Assembly (NCBI RefSeq): GCF_045679555.1
Contig: NC_092091.1
Span: 71,469,435-71,533,434, forward strand
Direction: 5' to 3'
Source of the DNA: Salvelinus alpinus
Taxonomy: Eukaryota > Chordata > Actinopteri > Salmoniformes > Salmonidae
Length of the DNA: 64,000 nucleotides
Made by a program: the position numbers and the translations under genes. Below are positions 12,254 to 23,211 of the stretch, one piece after another (position 1 is the stretch's first letter; each line of letters starts with the position of its first letter). A model generated the notes under the pieces. That model saw only the letters and a program-made list of their open reading frames with translations, was not told the DNA's origin and did no database searches.

Positions 12254-14096
12254 CACCAAAATGGAACCAGCAGGAGCAGCCGCGTCTCCTCTCCCATCGA
12301 TGGAGGAAAGGGTCCTCCATCACACCAGTGTTCTCCACAGAATTGGGTCGGCTATGGACCAAATGATGGAGAGGATGGATCGATGGGAGAGGAGTGGCCT
12401 TCCCACCTCATCTCCAGCACCCCCTCCTCCAACACCTCCTGTTCCTGTTTCAGCATCCGGTTCCGGGGCTCTTCGGCTGGCGCTCCCACGGGAGTATGAT
12501 GGAACGGCGGCCGGGTGTCAGGGATTTCTTCTCCAGCTGGAGCTTTACCTGGCGACCGTTCGTCCTACTCCCTCCGGAGAGGAGAGCGTGAGCGCCCTCG
12601 TCTCCTGTTTGACTGGACGAGCTCTTGAATGGGCCAACGCAGTGTGGAATGGCCCAGACTCGGCGAGGGATCATTACCCTGAGTTCACCCGCCGTTTCCG
12701 AGCTGAGTTTGACCACCCACCAGAGGGTCGTGCGGCGGGTGAACGGCTGTTCCACCTGCGTCAGGAGACGAGGAGCGTACAGGACTTTGCCCTGGAGTTC
12801 AGGACCTTGGCTGCAGGAGCAGGGTGGAACGACAGGGCCTTAATAGACCATTTCCGATGCAGCCTTCGGGAGGACGTCCGCAGGGAGCTAGCGTGTCGGG
12901 ACACCACACTCACGCTGGACGAACTTATTGACATGGCTATCCGTCTCGACAACCTGCTGGCTGCCCGCGGACGTTCGGAACAGGTCCTGTCGTTTCCACC
13001 TCCCAGCCCTCCTGCTCCTATCCCTATGGAGTTAGGGGGGGCAGCGTCAAGGGGAACCGGAGGAGGAGTGTCCTCCTGCACCAGTTGTGGTCGGCGAGGG
13101 CACACGGCCGACCGGTGCTGGAGGAACTCTTCTGGGAGTCGGGAGGGCAGGCGGAACACTACTCGATCACCCCAGGTGAGTCAGCACCAGACTTACCCAG
13201 AGCTTCCTGTTAGTCATATGTATGTGTTAACCTATTTCCCCGGGTTTTCTCCCTCTCTACAGCATAAGGCGCTAGTCGATTCAGGCGCAGCTGGGAATTT
13301 CATTGATCGGGGGCTCGCATTAAGGCTAGGGATTCCCCTTGTGTCGTTAGACCTACCTTTCCCTGTGCACTCCTTAGATAGCCGACCATTAGGGTCAGGA
13401 ATGGTCAGGGAGGCCACGGTACCACTGGACATGGTAACGCAGGGTAGTCATAAGGAGCAGATTAGTCTGTTCCTTATCGAGTCACCTGCGTTTCCAGTGG
13501 TATTGGGAATTCCCTGGCTAGCCCAGCACAACCCGGTGATTTCCTGGAAACAGGGGGCTCTTAAGGGGTGGTCAGAGGAGTGTTCAGGCAGGTGTTTAGG
13601 AGTTGCCGTTGGTGCGACTACGGTGGAGAGTCCAGACCAGGTTTCCACCGTGCGCATTCCCTCTGAATATGCCGATTTGGCGACCCAATTACCACCCCAT
13701 CGACGAGGGGACTGCGCGATAAACCTCCTGGAGAACGCTGCACTTCCTAGGAGTCACGTGTATCCTTTGTCCCAGGAGGAGACAGCGGCTATGGAGACAT
13801 ATGTTACTGAATCACTGGGACAGGGATACATTCGGCCCTCCGCATCACCTGTCTCCTCGAGCTTCTTTTTTGTGAAGAAGAAGGATGGCGGTTTACGCCC
13901 GTGCATTGATTATCGAGGTCTAAATTCCATCACAGTGGGGTTTAGTTACCCACTACCTCTCATCGCTACGGCGGTGGAATCATTTCACGGGGCACGCTTC
14001 TTCACAAAATTGGACCTGAGGAGTGCGTATAATCTGGTGCGTATCCGGGGAGGAGATGAGTGGAAAACCGCATTTAGTACTACATCTGGCCATTAT

Positions 14097-17000
14097 ACAT
14101 TTACATTTACATTTACATTTAAGTCATTTAGCAGACGCTCTTATCCAGAGCGACTTACAAATTGGTGCATTCACCTTATGATATCCAGTGGAACAACCAC
14201 TTTACAATAGTGCATCTAACTCTTTTAAGGGGGGGGGGGGTTAGAAGGATTACTTTATCCTATCCTAGGTATTCCTTAAAGAGGTGGGGTTTCAGGTGTC
14301 TCCGGAAGGTGGTGATTGACTCCGCTGACCTGGCGTCGTGAGGGAGTTTGTTCCACCATTGGGGTGCCAGAGCAGCGAACAGTTTTGACTGGGCTGATCG
14401 GGAACTGTACTTCCTCAGAGGTAGGGAGGCGAGCAGGCCAGAGGTGGATGAACGCAGTGCCCTTGTTTGGGTGTAGGGCCTGATCAGAGCCTGAAGGTAC
14501 GGAGGTGCCGTTCCCCTCACAGCTCCGTAGGCAAGCACCATGGTCTTGTAGCGGATGCGAGCTTCAACTGGAAGCCAGTGGAGAGAGCGGAGGAGCGGGG
14601 TGACGTGAGAGAACTTGGGAAAGTTGAACACCAGACGGGCTGCGGCGTTCTGGATGAGTTGTAGGGGTTTAATGGCACAGGCAGGGAGCCCAGCCAACAG
14701 CGAGTTGCAGTAATCCAGACGGGAGATGACAAGTGCCTGGATTAGGACCTGCGCCGCTTCCTGCGTGAGGCAGGGTCGTACTCTGCGAATGTTGTAGAGC
14801 ATGAACCTACAGGAACGGGTCACCGCCTTGATGTTAGTTGAGAACGACAGGGTGTTGTCCAGGATCACGCCAAGGTTCTTAGCACTCTGGGAGGAGGACA
14901 CAATGGAGTTGTCAACCGTGATGGCGAGATCATGGAACGGGCAGTCCTTCCCCGGGAGGAAGAGCAGCTCCGTCTTGCCGAGGTTCAGCTTGAGGTGGTG
15001 ATCCGTCATCCACACTGATATGTCTGCCAGACATGCAGAGATGCGATTCACCACCTGGTTATCAGAGGGGGGAAAGGAGAAGATTAATTGTGTGTCGTCT
15101 GCATAGCAATGATAGGAGAGACCATGTGAGGATATGACAGAGCCAAGTGACTTGGTGTATAGCGAGAATAGGAGAGGGCCTAGAACAGAGCCCTGGGGGA
15201 CACCAGTGGTGAGAGCACGTGGTGCGGAGACAGATTCTCGCCACGCCACCTGGTAGGAGCGACCTGTCAGGTAGGACGCAATCCAAGCGTGGGCCGCGCC
15301 GGAGATGCCCAGCTCGGAGAGGGTGGAGAGGAGGATCTGATGGTTCACAGTATCAAAGGCAGCCGATAGGTCTAGAAGGATGAGAGCAGAGGAGAGAGAG
15401 TTAGCTTTAGCAGTGCGGAGCGCCTCCGTGACACAGAGAAGAGCAGTCTCAGTTGAATGACTAGTCTTGAAACCTGACTGATTTGGATCAAGAAGGTCAT
15501 TCTGAGAGAGATAGCAGGAGAGCTGGCCAAGGACGGCACGTTCAAGAGTTTTGGAGAGAAAAGAAAGAAGGGATACTGGTCTGTAGTTGTTGACATCGGA
15601 GGGATCGAGTGTAGGTTTTTTCAGAAGGGGTGCAACTCTCGCTCTCTTGAAGACGGAAGGGACGTAGCCAGCGGTCAAGGATGAGTTGATGAGCGAGGTG
15701 AGGTAAGGGAGAAGGTCTCCGGAAATGGTCTGGAGAAGAGAGGAGGGGATAGGGTCAAGCGGGCAGGTTGTTGGGCGGCCGGCCGTCACAAGACGCGAGA
15801 TTTCATCTGGAGAGAGAGGGGAGAAAGAGGTCAAAGCACAGGGTAGGGCAGTGTGAGCAGAACCAGCGGTGTCGTTTGACTTAGCAAACGAGGATCGGAT
15901 GTCGTCGACCTTCTTTTCAAAATGGTTGACAAAGTCATCAGCAGAGAGGGAGGAGGGGGGAGGAGGGGGAGGAGGATTCAGGAGGGAGGAGAAGGTGGCA
16001 AAGAGCTTCCTAGGGTTAGAGGCAGATGCTTGGAATTTAGAGTGGTAGAAATTGGCTTTAGCAGCAGAGACAGAAGAGGAGAATGTAGAGAGGAGGGAGT
16101 GAAAGGATGCCAGGTCCGCAGGGAGGCGAGTTTTCCTCCATTTCCGCTCGGCTGCCCGGAGCCCTGTTCTGTGAGCTCGCAATGAGTCGTCGAGCCACGG
16201 AGCAGGAGGGGAGGACCGAGCCGGCCTGGAGGATAGGGGACATAGAGAGTCAAAGGATGCAGAAAGGGAGGAGAGGAGGGTTGAGGAGGCAGAATCAGGA
16301 GATAGGTTGGAGAAGGTTTGAGCAGAGGGAAGAGATGATAGGATGGAAGAGGAGAGAGTAGCGGGGGAGAGAGAGCGAAGGTTGGGACGGCGCGATACCA
16401 TCCGAGTAGGGGCAGTGTGGGAAGTGTTGGATGAGAGCGAGAGGGAAAAGGATACAAGGTAGTGGTCGGAGACTTGGAGGGGAGTTGCAATGAGATTAGT
16501 GGAAGAACAGCATCTAGTAAAGATGAGGTCAAGCGTATTGCCTGCCTTGTGAGTAGGGGGGGAAGGTGAGAGGGTGAGGTCAAAAGAGGAGAGGAGTGGA
16601 AAGAAGGAGGCAGAGAGGAATGAGTCAAAGGTAGACGTGGGGAGGTTAAAGTCACCCAGAACTGTGAGAGGTGAGCCATCCTCAGGAAAGGAACTTATCA
16701 GGGCGTCAAGCTCATTGATGAACTCTCCAAGGGAACCTGGAGGGCGATAAATGATAAGGATGTTAAGCTTGAAAGGGCTGGTAACTGTGACAGCATGGAA
16801 TTCAAAGGAGGCGATAGACAGATGGGTCAGGGGAGAAAGAGAGAATGTCCACTTGGGAGAGATGAGGATCCCAGTGCCACCACCCCGCTGACCAGAAGCT
16901 CTCGGGGTGTGCGAGAACACGTGGGCAGACGAGGAGAGAGCAGTAGGAGTAGCAGTGTTATCAGTGGTAATCCATGTTTCCGTCAGTGCCAAGAAGTCGA

Positions 17001-17922
17001 GGGACTGGAGGGAAGCATAGGCTGAGATGAACTCTGCCTTGTTGGCCGCAGATCGGCAGTTCCAGAGGCTGCCTGAGACCTGGAACTCCACGTGGGTCGT
17101 GCGCGCTGGGACCACCAGGTTAGAGTAGCAGCGGCCACGCGGTGTGAAGCGTTTGTATGGTCTGTGCAGAGAGGAGAGAACAGGGATAGACAGACACATA
17201 GTTGACAGGCTACAGAAGAGGCTACGCTAATGCAAAGGAGATTGGAATGACAAGTGGACTACACGTCTCGAATGTTCAGAAAGTTAAGCTTACGTTGCAA
17301 AAAATCTTATTGACTAAAATGATATAGTACTGCTGGCTGGTGAAATAGGCTAGCTAGCAGTGGCTGCGTTGTTGACTTTGTTTGAAAGTGTAGCTGGCTA
17401 GGTAACCTCTAACTGGCTAGGTAACCTCGACAATTACTCTAGACTACACAATTATCTTGGATACAAAGACGGCTATGTAGCCAGCTAAGATCAAACAAAT
17501 CAAACTGTTGTACTGTAATGAAATGAAATGTAATACTACCTGTAATACTACCTGTGGAGCAAAGCGGAATGCAACTACTCGCTCCAAACCAAACCGGAAG
17601 TGCGTATCGTAGAGGGAGAGGCAATAGAAGTGTTGTTTCTTGTATTATTGTCTTTTGTGTCTTTAGAGGACTGCTTCACCTTAATGTCCCCTTTCCCTTT
17701 TCTTCTGTCCTTATTTTGTCCCACTTTGTCCCTTCTTTGTCCCTTCTTCTCTTCTGCCAACTAGACACTCCTTGTTAGCTAGCTAGCTTCTTTCAGGAAT
17801 GTCCCTAGCAACTGCCTAGCAACAGGTAAACAACTTAGCTAGCTAAGAAAACGGTATAATTTTATGAAAAATTGTTACTTTTTCAAAAGCCTTTCTTCTT
17901 TGTTTGCTGCTTATGAGTACTT
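14097..17922 (-). mobile_element. Full-length-looking LINE (L2/Rex1-type) nested in the sushi element
   Basis: Inserted on the minus strand in the reverse-transcriptase codons of the sushi element, with the 5-bp target duplication attat at 14092-14096 and 17923-17927. The 3' end (left) has a (TGTAAA)n-like tail and the motif tcatttagcagacgctctta, a 3' module seen in many fish retroelements. About 720 bp of 5' UTR (17200-17922) precedes the ORF. A G run (14228-14239) lies in the 3' UTR. Confidence 0.9.
14260..17199 (-). CDS. LINE endonuclease-reverse transcriptase, intact ORF
   Basis: 979 aa without interruption. The N-terminal third is an APE-type endonuclease with ALTETW (catalytic Glu), GDFNLP and a C-terminal SDH motif (VSDHYLVSF). 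The central reverse transcriptase has [39 protein letters not shown] and the catalytic YADDTQLIF. The C-terminal thumb region ends near HLFKEYLG. The order and length fit CR1/L2/Rex1-group ORF2. It nicks target DNA and copies its own RNA at the nick. An intact ORF with a 5' UTR makes this a candidate active copy. The first Met at 17199 precedes the endonuclease closely; no ORF1 is seen upstream within the insert. Confidence 0.88.
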   Translation of the reverse strand: MCLSIPVLSSLHRPYKRFTPRGRCYSNLVVPARTTHVEFQVSGSLWNCRSAANKAEFISAYASLQSLDFLALTETWITTDNTATPTALSSSAHVFSHTPRASGQRGGGTGILISPKWTFSLSPLTHLSIASFEFHAVTVTSPFKLNILIIYRPPGSLGEFINELDALISSFPEDGSPLTVLGDFNLPTSTFDSFLSASFFPLLSSFDLTLSPSPPTHKAGNTLDLIFTRCCSSTNLIATPLQVSDHYLVSFSLSLSSNTSHTAPTRMVSRRPNLRSLSPATLSSSILSSLPSAQTFSNLSPDSASSTLLSSLSASFDSLCPLSSRPARSSPPAPWLDDSLRAHRTGLRAAERKWRKTRLPADLASFHSLLSTFSSSVSAAKANFYHSKFQASASNPRKLFATFSSLLNPPPPPPPSSLSADDFVNHFEKKVDDIRSSFAKSNDTAGSAHTALPCALTSFSPLSPDEISRLVTAGRPTTCPLDPIPSSLLQTISGDLLPYLTSLINSSLTAGYVPSVFKRARVAPLLKKPTLDPSDVNNYRPVSLLSFLSKTLERAVLGQLSCYLSQNDLLDPNQSGFKTSHSTETALLCVTEALRTAKANSLSSALILLDLSAAFDTVNHQILLSTLSELGISGAAHAWIASYLTGRSYQVAWRESVSAPRALTTGVPQGSVLGPLLFSLYTKSLGSVISSHGLSYHCYADDTQLIFSFPPSDNQVVNRISACLADISVWMTDHHLKLNLGKTELLFLPGKDCPFHDLAITVDNSIVSSSQSAKNLGVILDNTLSFSTNIKAVTRSCRFMLYNIRRVRPCLTQEAAQVLIQALVISRLDYCNSLLAGLPACAIKPLQLIQNAAARLVFNFPKFSHVTPLLRSLHWLPVEARIRYKTMVLAYGAVRGTAPPYLQALIRPYTQTRALRSSTSGLLASLPLRKYSSRSAQSKLFAALAPQWWNKLPHDARSAESITTFRRHLKPHLFKEYLG

Positions 17923-20350
17923 ATTATGAGTACCGCGTCATGCCATATGGGTTAAAGAATGCTCCAGCTGTCTTTCAATCCTTCGTAGATGAGATTCTCC
18001 GAGATCTGCTCGGGCAGGGAGTGGTAGTGTACATTGATGACATCTTGATCTACTCTGCCACCCGCGCGGCGCATGTGTCTCTGGTGCGTAAGGTACTTGG
18101 GCGACTGCTGGAGCATGACCTGTATTGCAAGGCGGAGAAATGTGAGTTCTTCAAACAGACCGTTTCCTTCCTGGGTTATCGTATTTCCACCTACGGGGTG
18201 GTGATGGAGGATGACCGCGTTACAGCCGTGCGTAATTGGCCGACTCCGACCACGGTGAAAGAGGTGCAGCGGTTTTTAGGGTTTGCCAATTACTACCGAA
18301 GGTTTATCCGGGGTTTTGGTCAGGTGGCTGCTCCCATTACCTCACTGCTGAAGGGAGGACCGGTGCGCTTGCGTTGGTCAGCAGAGGCGGACAGAGCTTT
18401 CAGTCGTCTGAAGGAGCTGTTTACCAATGCGCCCGTGTTGGCGCATCCGGACCCCTCTTTAGCGTTCATAGTGGAGGTGGACGCGTCCGAGGCGGGGGTC
18501 GGGGCCGTGCTGTCCCAGCGCTCGGGCGAACCACCCAAGCTCCGCCCTTGTGCCTTCTTTTCGAGGAAGCTCGGTCCGGCGGAGCGTAACTATGATGTGG
18601 GGGACCGGGAGTTGTTAGCTGTAGTCAAGGCTCTGAAGGTGTGGAGACATTGGCTTGAGGGGGCGAAACACCCTTTTCTCATCTGGACTGACCATCGTAA
18701 TCTCGAGTACATCCGGGAAGCGAGGAGACTAAATCCGCGTCAAGCTAGATGGGCTATGTTTTTCACCCGGTTTCAGTTCACCATCTCGTACCGACCAGGC
18801 TCCCAAAACACCAAGGCCGACGCGCTGTCCCGTCTCTATGATACCGAGGAGCGGTCCGTTGAGCCTACTCCCATCATTCCACCTTCATGTCTCGTGGCAC
18901 CTGTGGTATGGGAGGTGGACGCGGAGATAGAGAGAGCCTCACGGTTAGAGCAGACCCCTCCTAACTGTCCAGCGGGGGTTCAGTACGTGCCGGGAGGGGT
19001 CCGGGATAAACTAATCCGTTGGGCTCATACTCTCCCCTCCTCGGGTCATCCTGGCATCGAGAGGACAGTGCGGAGTCTTAGAGGGAGATACTGGTGGCCC
19101 ACGTTAGCTAAGGACGTGAGATTTTATGTCTCCTCCTGCTCGGTGTGTGCTCAGAGCAAGGCTCCTCGGCACTTGCCTAGAGGGAAGTTACAGCCCCTCC
19201 CCGTTCCACAACGGCCGTGGACACACTTATCGGTGGACTTTCTTACCGATCTTCCCCCGTCCCAGGGAAGTACTACGATTTTGGTCGTTGTGGATCGGTT
19301 TTCCAAGTCCTGCCGTCTCATCCCGTTGCCCGGTCTCCCTACGGCCCTGCAGACTGCGGAGGCCTTGTTTACCCATGTCTTCCGGCACTATGGGGTGCCT
19401 GAGGATATCGTTTCTGATCGGGGCCCCCAATTCACGTCCAGAGTTTGGAGGGCGTTTATGGAAAGACTGGGGGTCTCGGTCAGCTTGACCTCGGGTTTTC
19501 ACCCCGAGAGTAATGGGCAGGTGGAGCGCGTAAACCAGGATGTGGGCAGGTTTCTGCGGTCATATTGCCGGGACCGGCCTGGTGAGTGGGCGAGGTATGT
19601 TCCTTGGGCTGAGCTCGCTCAGAACTCCCTCCGCCACTCCTCAACGAACATGTCCCCGTTTGAGTGTGTGTTAGGGTACCAGCCGGTCCTGGCCCCATGG
19701 CACCAGAGTCAGACCGAGGCTCCTGCGGTAGAGGAATGGGTACAGCGCTCCAAGGACACCTGGAAAGCCGTCCAGGAATCGCTAAAGTTAGCAGGACAAC
19801 GGCAGAAGAGGAGCGCTGACCAGCACCGCAGTGAGGCCCCCGTGTTCACACCGGGGGACAGGGTCTGGCTCTCGACCCGAAACCTGCCTCTCCGCCTGCC
19901 CTGTCGGAAGCTGGGGCCGCAGTGTGTGGGGCCGTTTAAAGTCCTGAGGAGAATAAACGAGGTGTGTTATAGGTTACAACTCCCTAGGTATTACCGTATT
20001 AACCCCTCGTTTCATGTGTCTCTCCTCAGGCCGGTGGTGGCTGGTCCCCTGCAAGAAGGTGAGGTGCCTGAGGTCCCTCCACCCCCTCTGGAGATCGAGG
20101 GGTCCCCGGCGTACACAGTACGTGCCATTCTGGACTCGAGACGCCGGGTGAGGGGCCTACAGTACCTCGTGGACTGGGAGGGGTACGGTCCGGAGGAGAG
20201 ATGCTGGGTTCCGGTGGGGGACATTTTAGATCCTACTTTACTGAGAGACTTCCACCGCCTCCACCCGGATCGCCCGGCACCTCGCCCTCCGGGTCGTCCT
20301 CGAGGCCGGTGGCGGCGCGCTGCGGGAGCCGCGCGTCAGGAGGGGGGTAA

Positions 20351-20718
20351 TGTCACGACTTCCGCTGAAGTTGACTCCCCTGCCTGTTCGGGCGGTGCTC
20401 GGCGGTCGTCGTCACCGTCCTACTAGCCGCCACCGATCCCTTTTTCGTTTGTCTGTTTGTTTTGTCTTATTAGTTGCACCTGTTTTTTGTTTCGTAATGA
20501 GCTTCCCTATAATTAGGAGTTTGACCCGCCCTTGTTTTGTGCGGGATTGTTTTTGTTACGTGTGTGTATGTTGGGGTTTTGGCAAGTGTTGCTCTTTACG
20601 CCCTGGATGTTCGGGCTTATTCAGTTTTCCTTAAGAATAAATATAAGGAATATTTTTCCCCAAACGGCTCTCTCTCTCTCTGCGTCTGGTTCTTTCGCCA
20701 ACCTAGTCCCGCGTGACA
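20351..20718 (+). repeat. 3' LTR of sushi-type element
   Basis: 368 bp, apparently identical to the 5' LTR, with a polyadenylation signal aataaa at 20636-20641. The host target duplication GTAAC follows. Confidence 0.93.
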
Positions 20719-21440
20719 GTAACATGATGTTATAGGACTGTCATCTGATGAAGTTTGTCAAGGTTAGTGAATAATTTTATATCTTTTGCTGTTTTTTTGC
20801 GATCGCTACCTTTGCGGTGAATGAATGCGGTTGTGTGTTTGGCTATTGTAGTAAGCTAATATAATGCTATATTGTGTTTTCGCTGTAAAACACTTAAAAA
20901 ATCTGAAATATTGGCTGGATTCACAAGATGTTTATCTTTCATTTGCTGTACACCATGTATTTTTCATAAATGTTTTATGATGAGTAATTAGGTATTTCAC
21001 GTTGCTCTCTGTAATTATTCTAGCTGCTTTGGTGATATTTGTGATTGTAGCTGCAATGTAAAACTATGATTTATACCTGAAATATGCACATTTTTCGAAT
21101 AAAACATAGATTTATTGTATAACATGTTATAAGACTGTCATCTGATGAAGTTGTTTCTTGGTTAGTGACTAATTATATCTCTATTTGGTCGGTTTTGTGA
21201 TAGCTACCTATGCGGTAGAAAAATTGTGAAAATATGCGGTTGAGTCTTTTGCTATTGTGGTTAGCTAATAGAAATACATATTGTGTCGCTGTAAAACATT
21301 AAAAAAATCGGAAATGATGGCTGGATTCACAAGATGTTTATCTTTCATTTGCTGTATTGGACTTGTGATTTCATGAAAATTATGTTATATGATATCCCTG
21401 TGGTGTTAGGCTAGGCTATGCTAGTCAGCTTTTTTGATGG
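20719..21440 (+). repeat. Dispersed repeat family X, right part
   Basis: Continuation of 9181-10254. It holds two diverged tandem copies of a roughly 400-bp module, each beginning ataggactgtcatctgatg or ataagactgtcatctgatg and containing ggctggattcacaagatg. The uninterrupted version is at 55800-57590 in A'. Confidence 0.7.
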
Positions 21441-21499
21441 GTAACCACTGAAAAGATCCACTTAACTTCCCTCTTTTGAGACAAATATGGGGGAACAAC

Positions 21500-21545
21500 A
21501 ATCAACTAGACACACTGCAGCAACTCCAGAGGGTCTCTTCCACCA
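21500..21545 (-). pseudogene. Relic of lectin C transmembrane exon
   Basis: After an acceptor-like ttcag the minus strand reads a short segment (SGGRDPLELLQCV) aligning with the start of exon 2 of the intact lectin (SGKRPFLVVAVCLG), then a stop. The rest of the exon is replaced by family X sequence. Confidence 0.55.
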
Positions 21546-21693
21546 CTGAACATGTACTGAATAACAAGTTATTAAAGATATTTGGTAATATGTTTTACTG
21601 TATCATCCACACCACACAAATGAAGGTTTAGTAATACAGGGTAATCTCACCAGTTTAATATATTGTGTGGTGTGTGTGTTCATGCAATCTTAC

Positions 21694-21835
21694 CTGAAGC
21701 AACAACTCCATCTCTTGGACTGGGTTTGAAGGCTGTTACGTTGCCATATAAATGGCCATCAATGTCTGTGTTCTTTATTGCATTAGGTTTGTTGTCTTCA
21801 AATCCATCTGAGTTTTCATAGACTCCCTCTGACAT
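21694..21835 (-). pseudogene. Orphan first exon of a second lectin-type receptor (lectin C)
   Basis: ATG at 21835 opens a 47-codon cytoplasmic exon (MSEGVYENSDGFEDN...) that ends at 21694 before a GTAAGA donor. Two tyrosines lie in Y-x-N contexts (VYENS, LYGNV), the pattern bound by Grb2-type SH2 domains. It differs from the first exon of the intact lectin. The matching transmembrane exon is truncated (21500-21545), no stalk exon is seen, and only a terminal-exon relic remains at 8778-8880. I class it as a broken gene, although the exon itself is open and conserved in A'. Confidence 0.65.
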
Positions 21836-22114
21836 CTTAATTAATACACTTGCGCTAAAATACAGTAACTTCTACTCTAATATACGTTTGTAGCTGTGTT
21901 TTCTCCCTGCACTGTCCTGCGTCTGTGCAACTTTAGGTAGTGAAACTCTTTATCAGTCAACCAAAGTGTGAAATTAACACAACACTGGCAACCACGTGAC
22001 TCCCACCAGTCTTAGCTTGATAATATACTACATGATATGATTCTATATCATGCTATATGATGTATGTGTGAATTCACAGGGTCACAATTTTGGATGTTCT
22101 AAAATAAATTGGAA

Positions 22115-22366
22115 TCCTGTTAATTGACATATACACTACATATATCCTGACTGAGTTTACAGCACCCCCAGCCTTCAAATGGAGAACACATTATGGCTCT
22201 CACTCTGTGACTGGTGGTGTAGGGGGAAGTTGCCCCTAGACACTGATCTTGGGTCAGTTTTTTAAATTTCCACCACAAATGGTTAAGGTTAGGATCGGGG
22301 GAGGGATTGCTGATCATAGATATATACTTAGGGGAAACTTCCCCCCAGAGATTGACTGGCCACCAG
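22115..22366. repeat. Unit-junction sequence, second copy
   Basis: Repeats the junction sequence at position 1, diverged and with an extra block (cagcacccccagccttcaaa). The closest match is 58261-58500. Confidence 0.65.
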
Positions 22367-22434
22367 AAACTACTAACCCTGCTACTGTTCTCCGAGTGAG
22401 ATGAGAGGGAGAACAGTAGCAGGGTTAGTAGTTT
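22367..22434. repeat. Perfect 27-bp hairpin at the edge of a minisatellite
   Basis: Left arm 22367-22393 and right arm 22408-22434 are perfect reverse complements (for example ctgctactgttctcc against ggagaacagtagcag), with a 14-nt loop. The right arm is the first unit of the following minisatellite, so the left arm is a single inverted unit fragment. Confidence 0.85.
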
Positions 22435-22920
22435 CCTGTATCTGTGAGGTCAGAGTGAGATGGGAGGGAGAACAGTAGCAGGGTTAGTAGTTTCCTGTAT
22501 CTGTGAGGTCAGAGTGAGATGGGAGGGAGAACAGTATTAGGGTTAGTAGTTTCCTGTATCTGTGAGGTCAGAGAGAGATGGGAGGGAGAACAGTAGCAGG
22601 GTTAGTAGTTTCCTGTGTCTGTGAGGTCAGAGAGAGATGGGACGGAGAACAGTAGCAGGGTTAGTAGTTTCCTGTGTCTGTGAGGTCAGAGTGAGATGGG
22701 AGGTAGAACAGTAGCAGGGTTAGTAGTTTCCTGTATCTGTGAGATGGGAGGGAGAACAGTAGCAGGGTTAGTAGTTTCCTGTGTCTGTGAGGTCAGAGTG
22801 AGATGGAAGGGAGAACAGTAGCAGGGTTAGTAGTTTCCTGTATCTGTGAGGTCAGAGTGAGATGGGAGGGAGAACAGTAGCAGGGTTAGTAGTTTCCTGT
22901 GTCTGTGAAGTCAGAGCTCA
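22408..22920. repeat. 59-bp minisatellite, about 9 units
   Basis: Units contain gggagaacagtagcagggtt and agtttcctgtatctgtgagg. One unit near 22740 is shortened. No ORF of interest. The bases 22921-23211 hold no recognised feature. Confidence 0.85.
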
Positions 22921-23211
22921 GAACTCAATCTATCAACTACAATGAGGAGAGAACAGTCTTGTTCAAGAATGACTATATTGCAGTTGATTTGCACGCATCA
23001 ACAAATGCGCATCAGATGACTGTACAACATGATGTGATTACCTGATGTGTTAAACAATCTGGAACGTGGCCAATGTCATGAGTGGGGTTGGAGGAGAGAG
23101 AGGGCAGAATTTGGTTATGAAGGAAGCTTTCAGCAGCCATCATGTTGACTAGCAGAGACAACAGAGATCATAGGGTGACAGTGAACTGTCATAACATCTA
23201 CTGTCTACCCA

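Larger units (their letters stand above)
12261..20426 (+). pseudogene. Sushi-type Gag-Pol polyprotein, split by a LINE
   Basis: A single frame from ATG 12261 (accaaaATGg context): Gag; a CCHC knuckle (CTSCGRRGHTADRC); protease (ALVDSGAAGNFID); then the start of reverse transcriptase (KLDLRSAYN) up to codon boundary 14096. The frame resumes exactly at 17928: YIDDIL, RNase H acidic residues (VDASEAG, GDRELL, TDHRN), integrase H-H-C-C (HPGIERT... CSVCAQSK), catalytic D-D-E (VDFLTD, SDRGPQF, ESNGQVE) and a chromodomain ([10 protein letters not shown]... YLVDWEGYG) near 20120-20260. No stop or frameshift is seen in either half, so the LINE is the only visible lesion. The ORF runs into the 3' LTR. 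Sushi-ichi and its mammalian relative PEG10 use a -1 frameshift between gag and pol; here the two are fused in one frame. Confidence 0.9.
11875..20718 (+). mobile_element. Tf1/sushi-type (Ty3/gypsy chromovirus) LTR retrotransposon
   Basis: Two 368-bp LTRs (11875-12242, 20351-20718) begin TGTCAC and end GTGACA. They look identical where I compared them, which means a recent insertion. The 5-bp target duplication GTAAC lies at 11870-11874 and 20719-20723; the empty site in A' (gtgtaacatgatg) has it once. The internal region encodes a single Gag-Pol ORF interrupted by a LINE at 14097-17922; without the LINE the element would be about 5.0 kb. A C-terminal chromodomain and a PEG10/RTL-like Gag-protease region place it with sushi-like chromoviruses. 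The polypurine tract is at about 20338-20347. Confidence 0.92.

Noticed and set aside
12243..12260. A tRNA-type primer-binding site after the sushi LTR.
   Set aside because: No TGG start; the sequence instead reads like the sense of a tRNA end by chance and better fits self-priming.
15978..16679. 233-codon ORF within the LINE.
   Set aside because: It is an alternative frame on the same strand as the intact endonuclease-RT ORF, with low-complexity Ser/Pro/Leu content.
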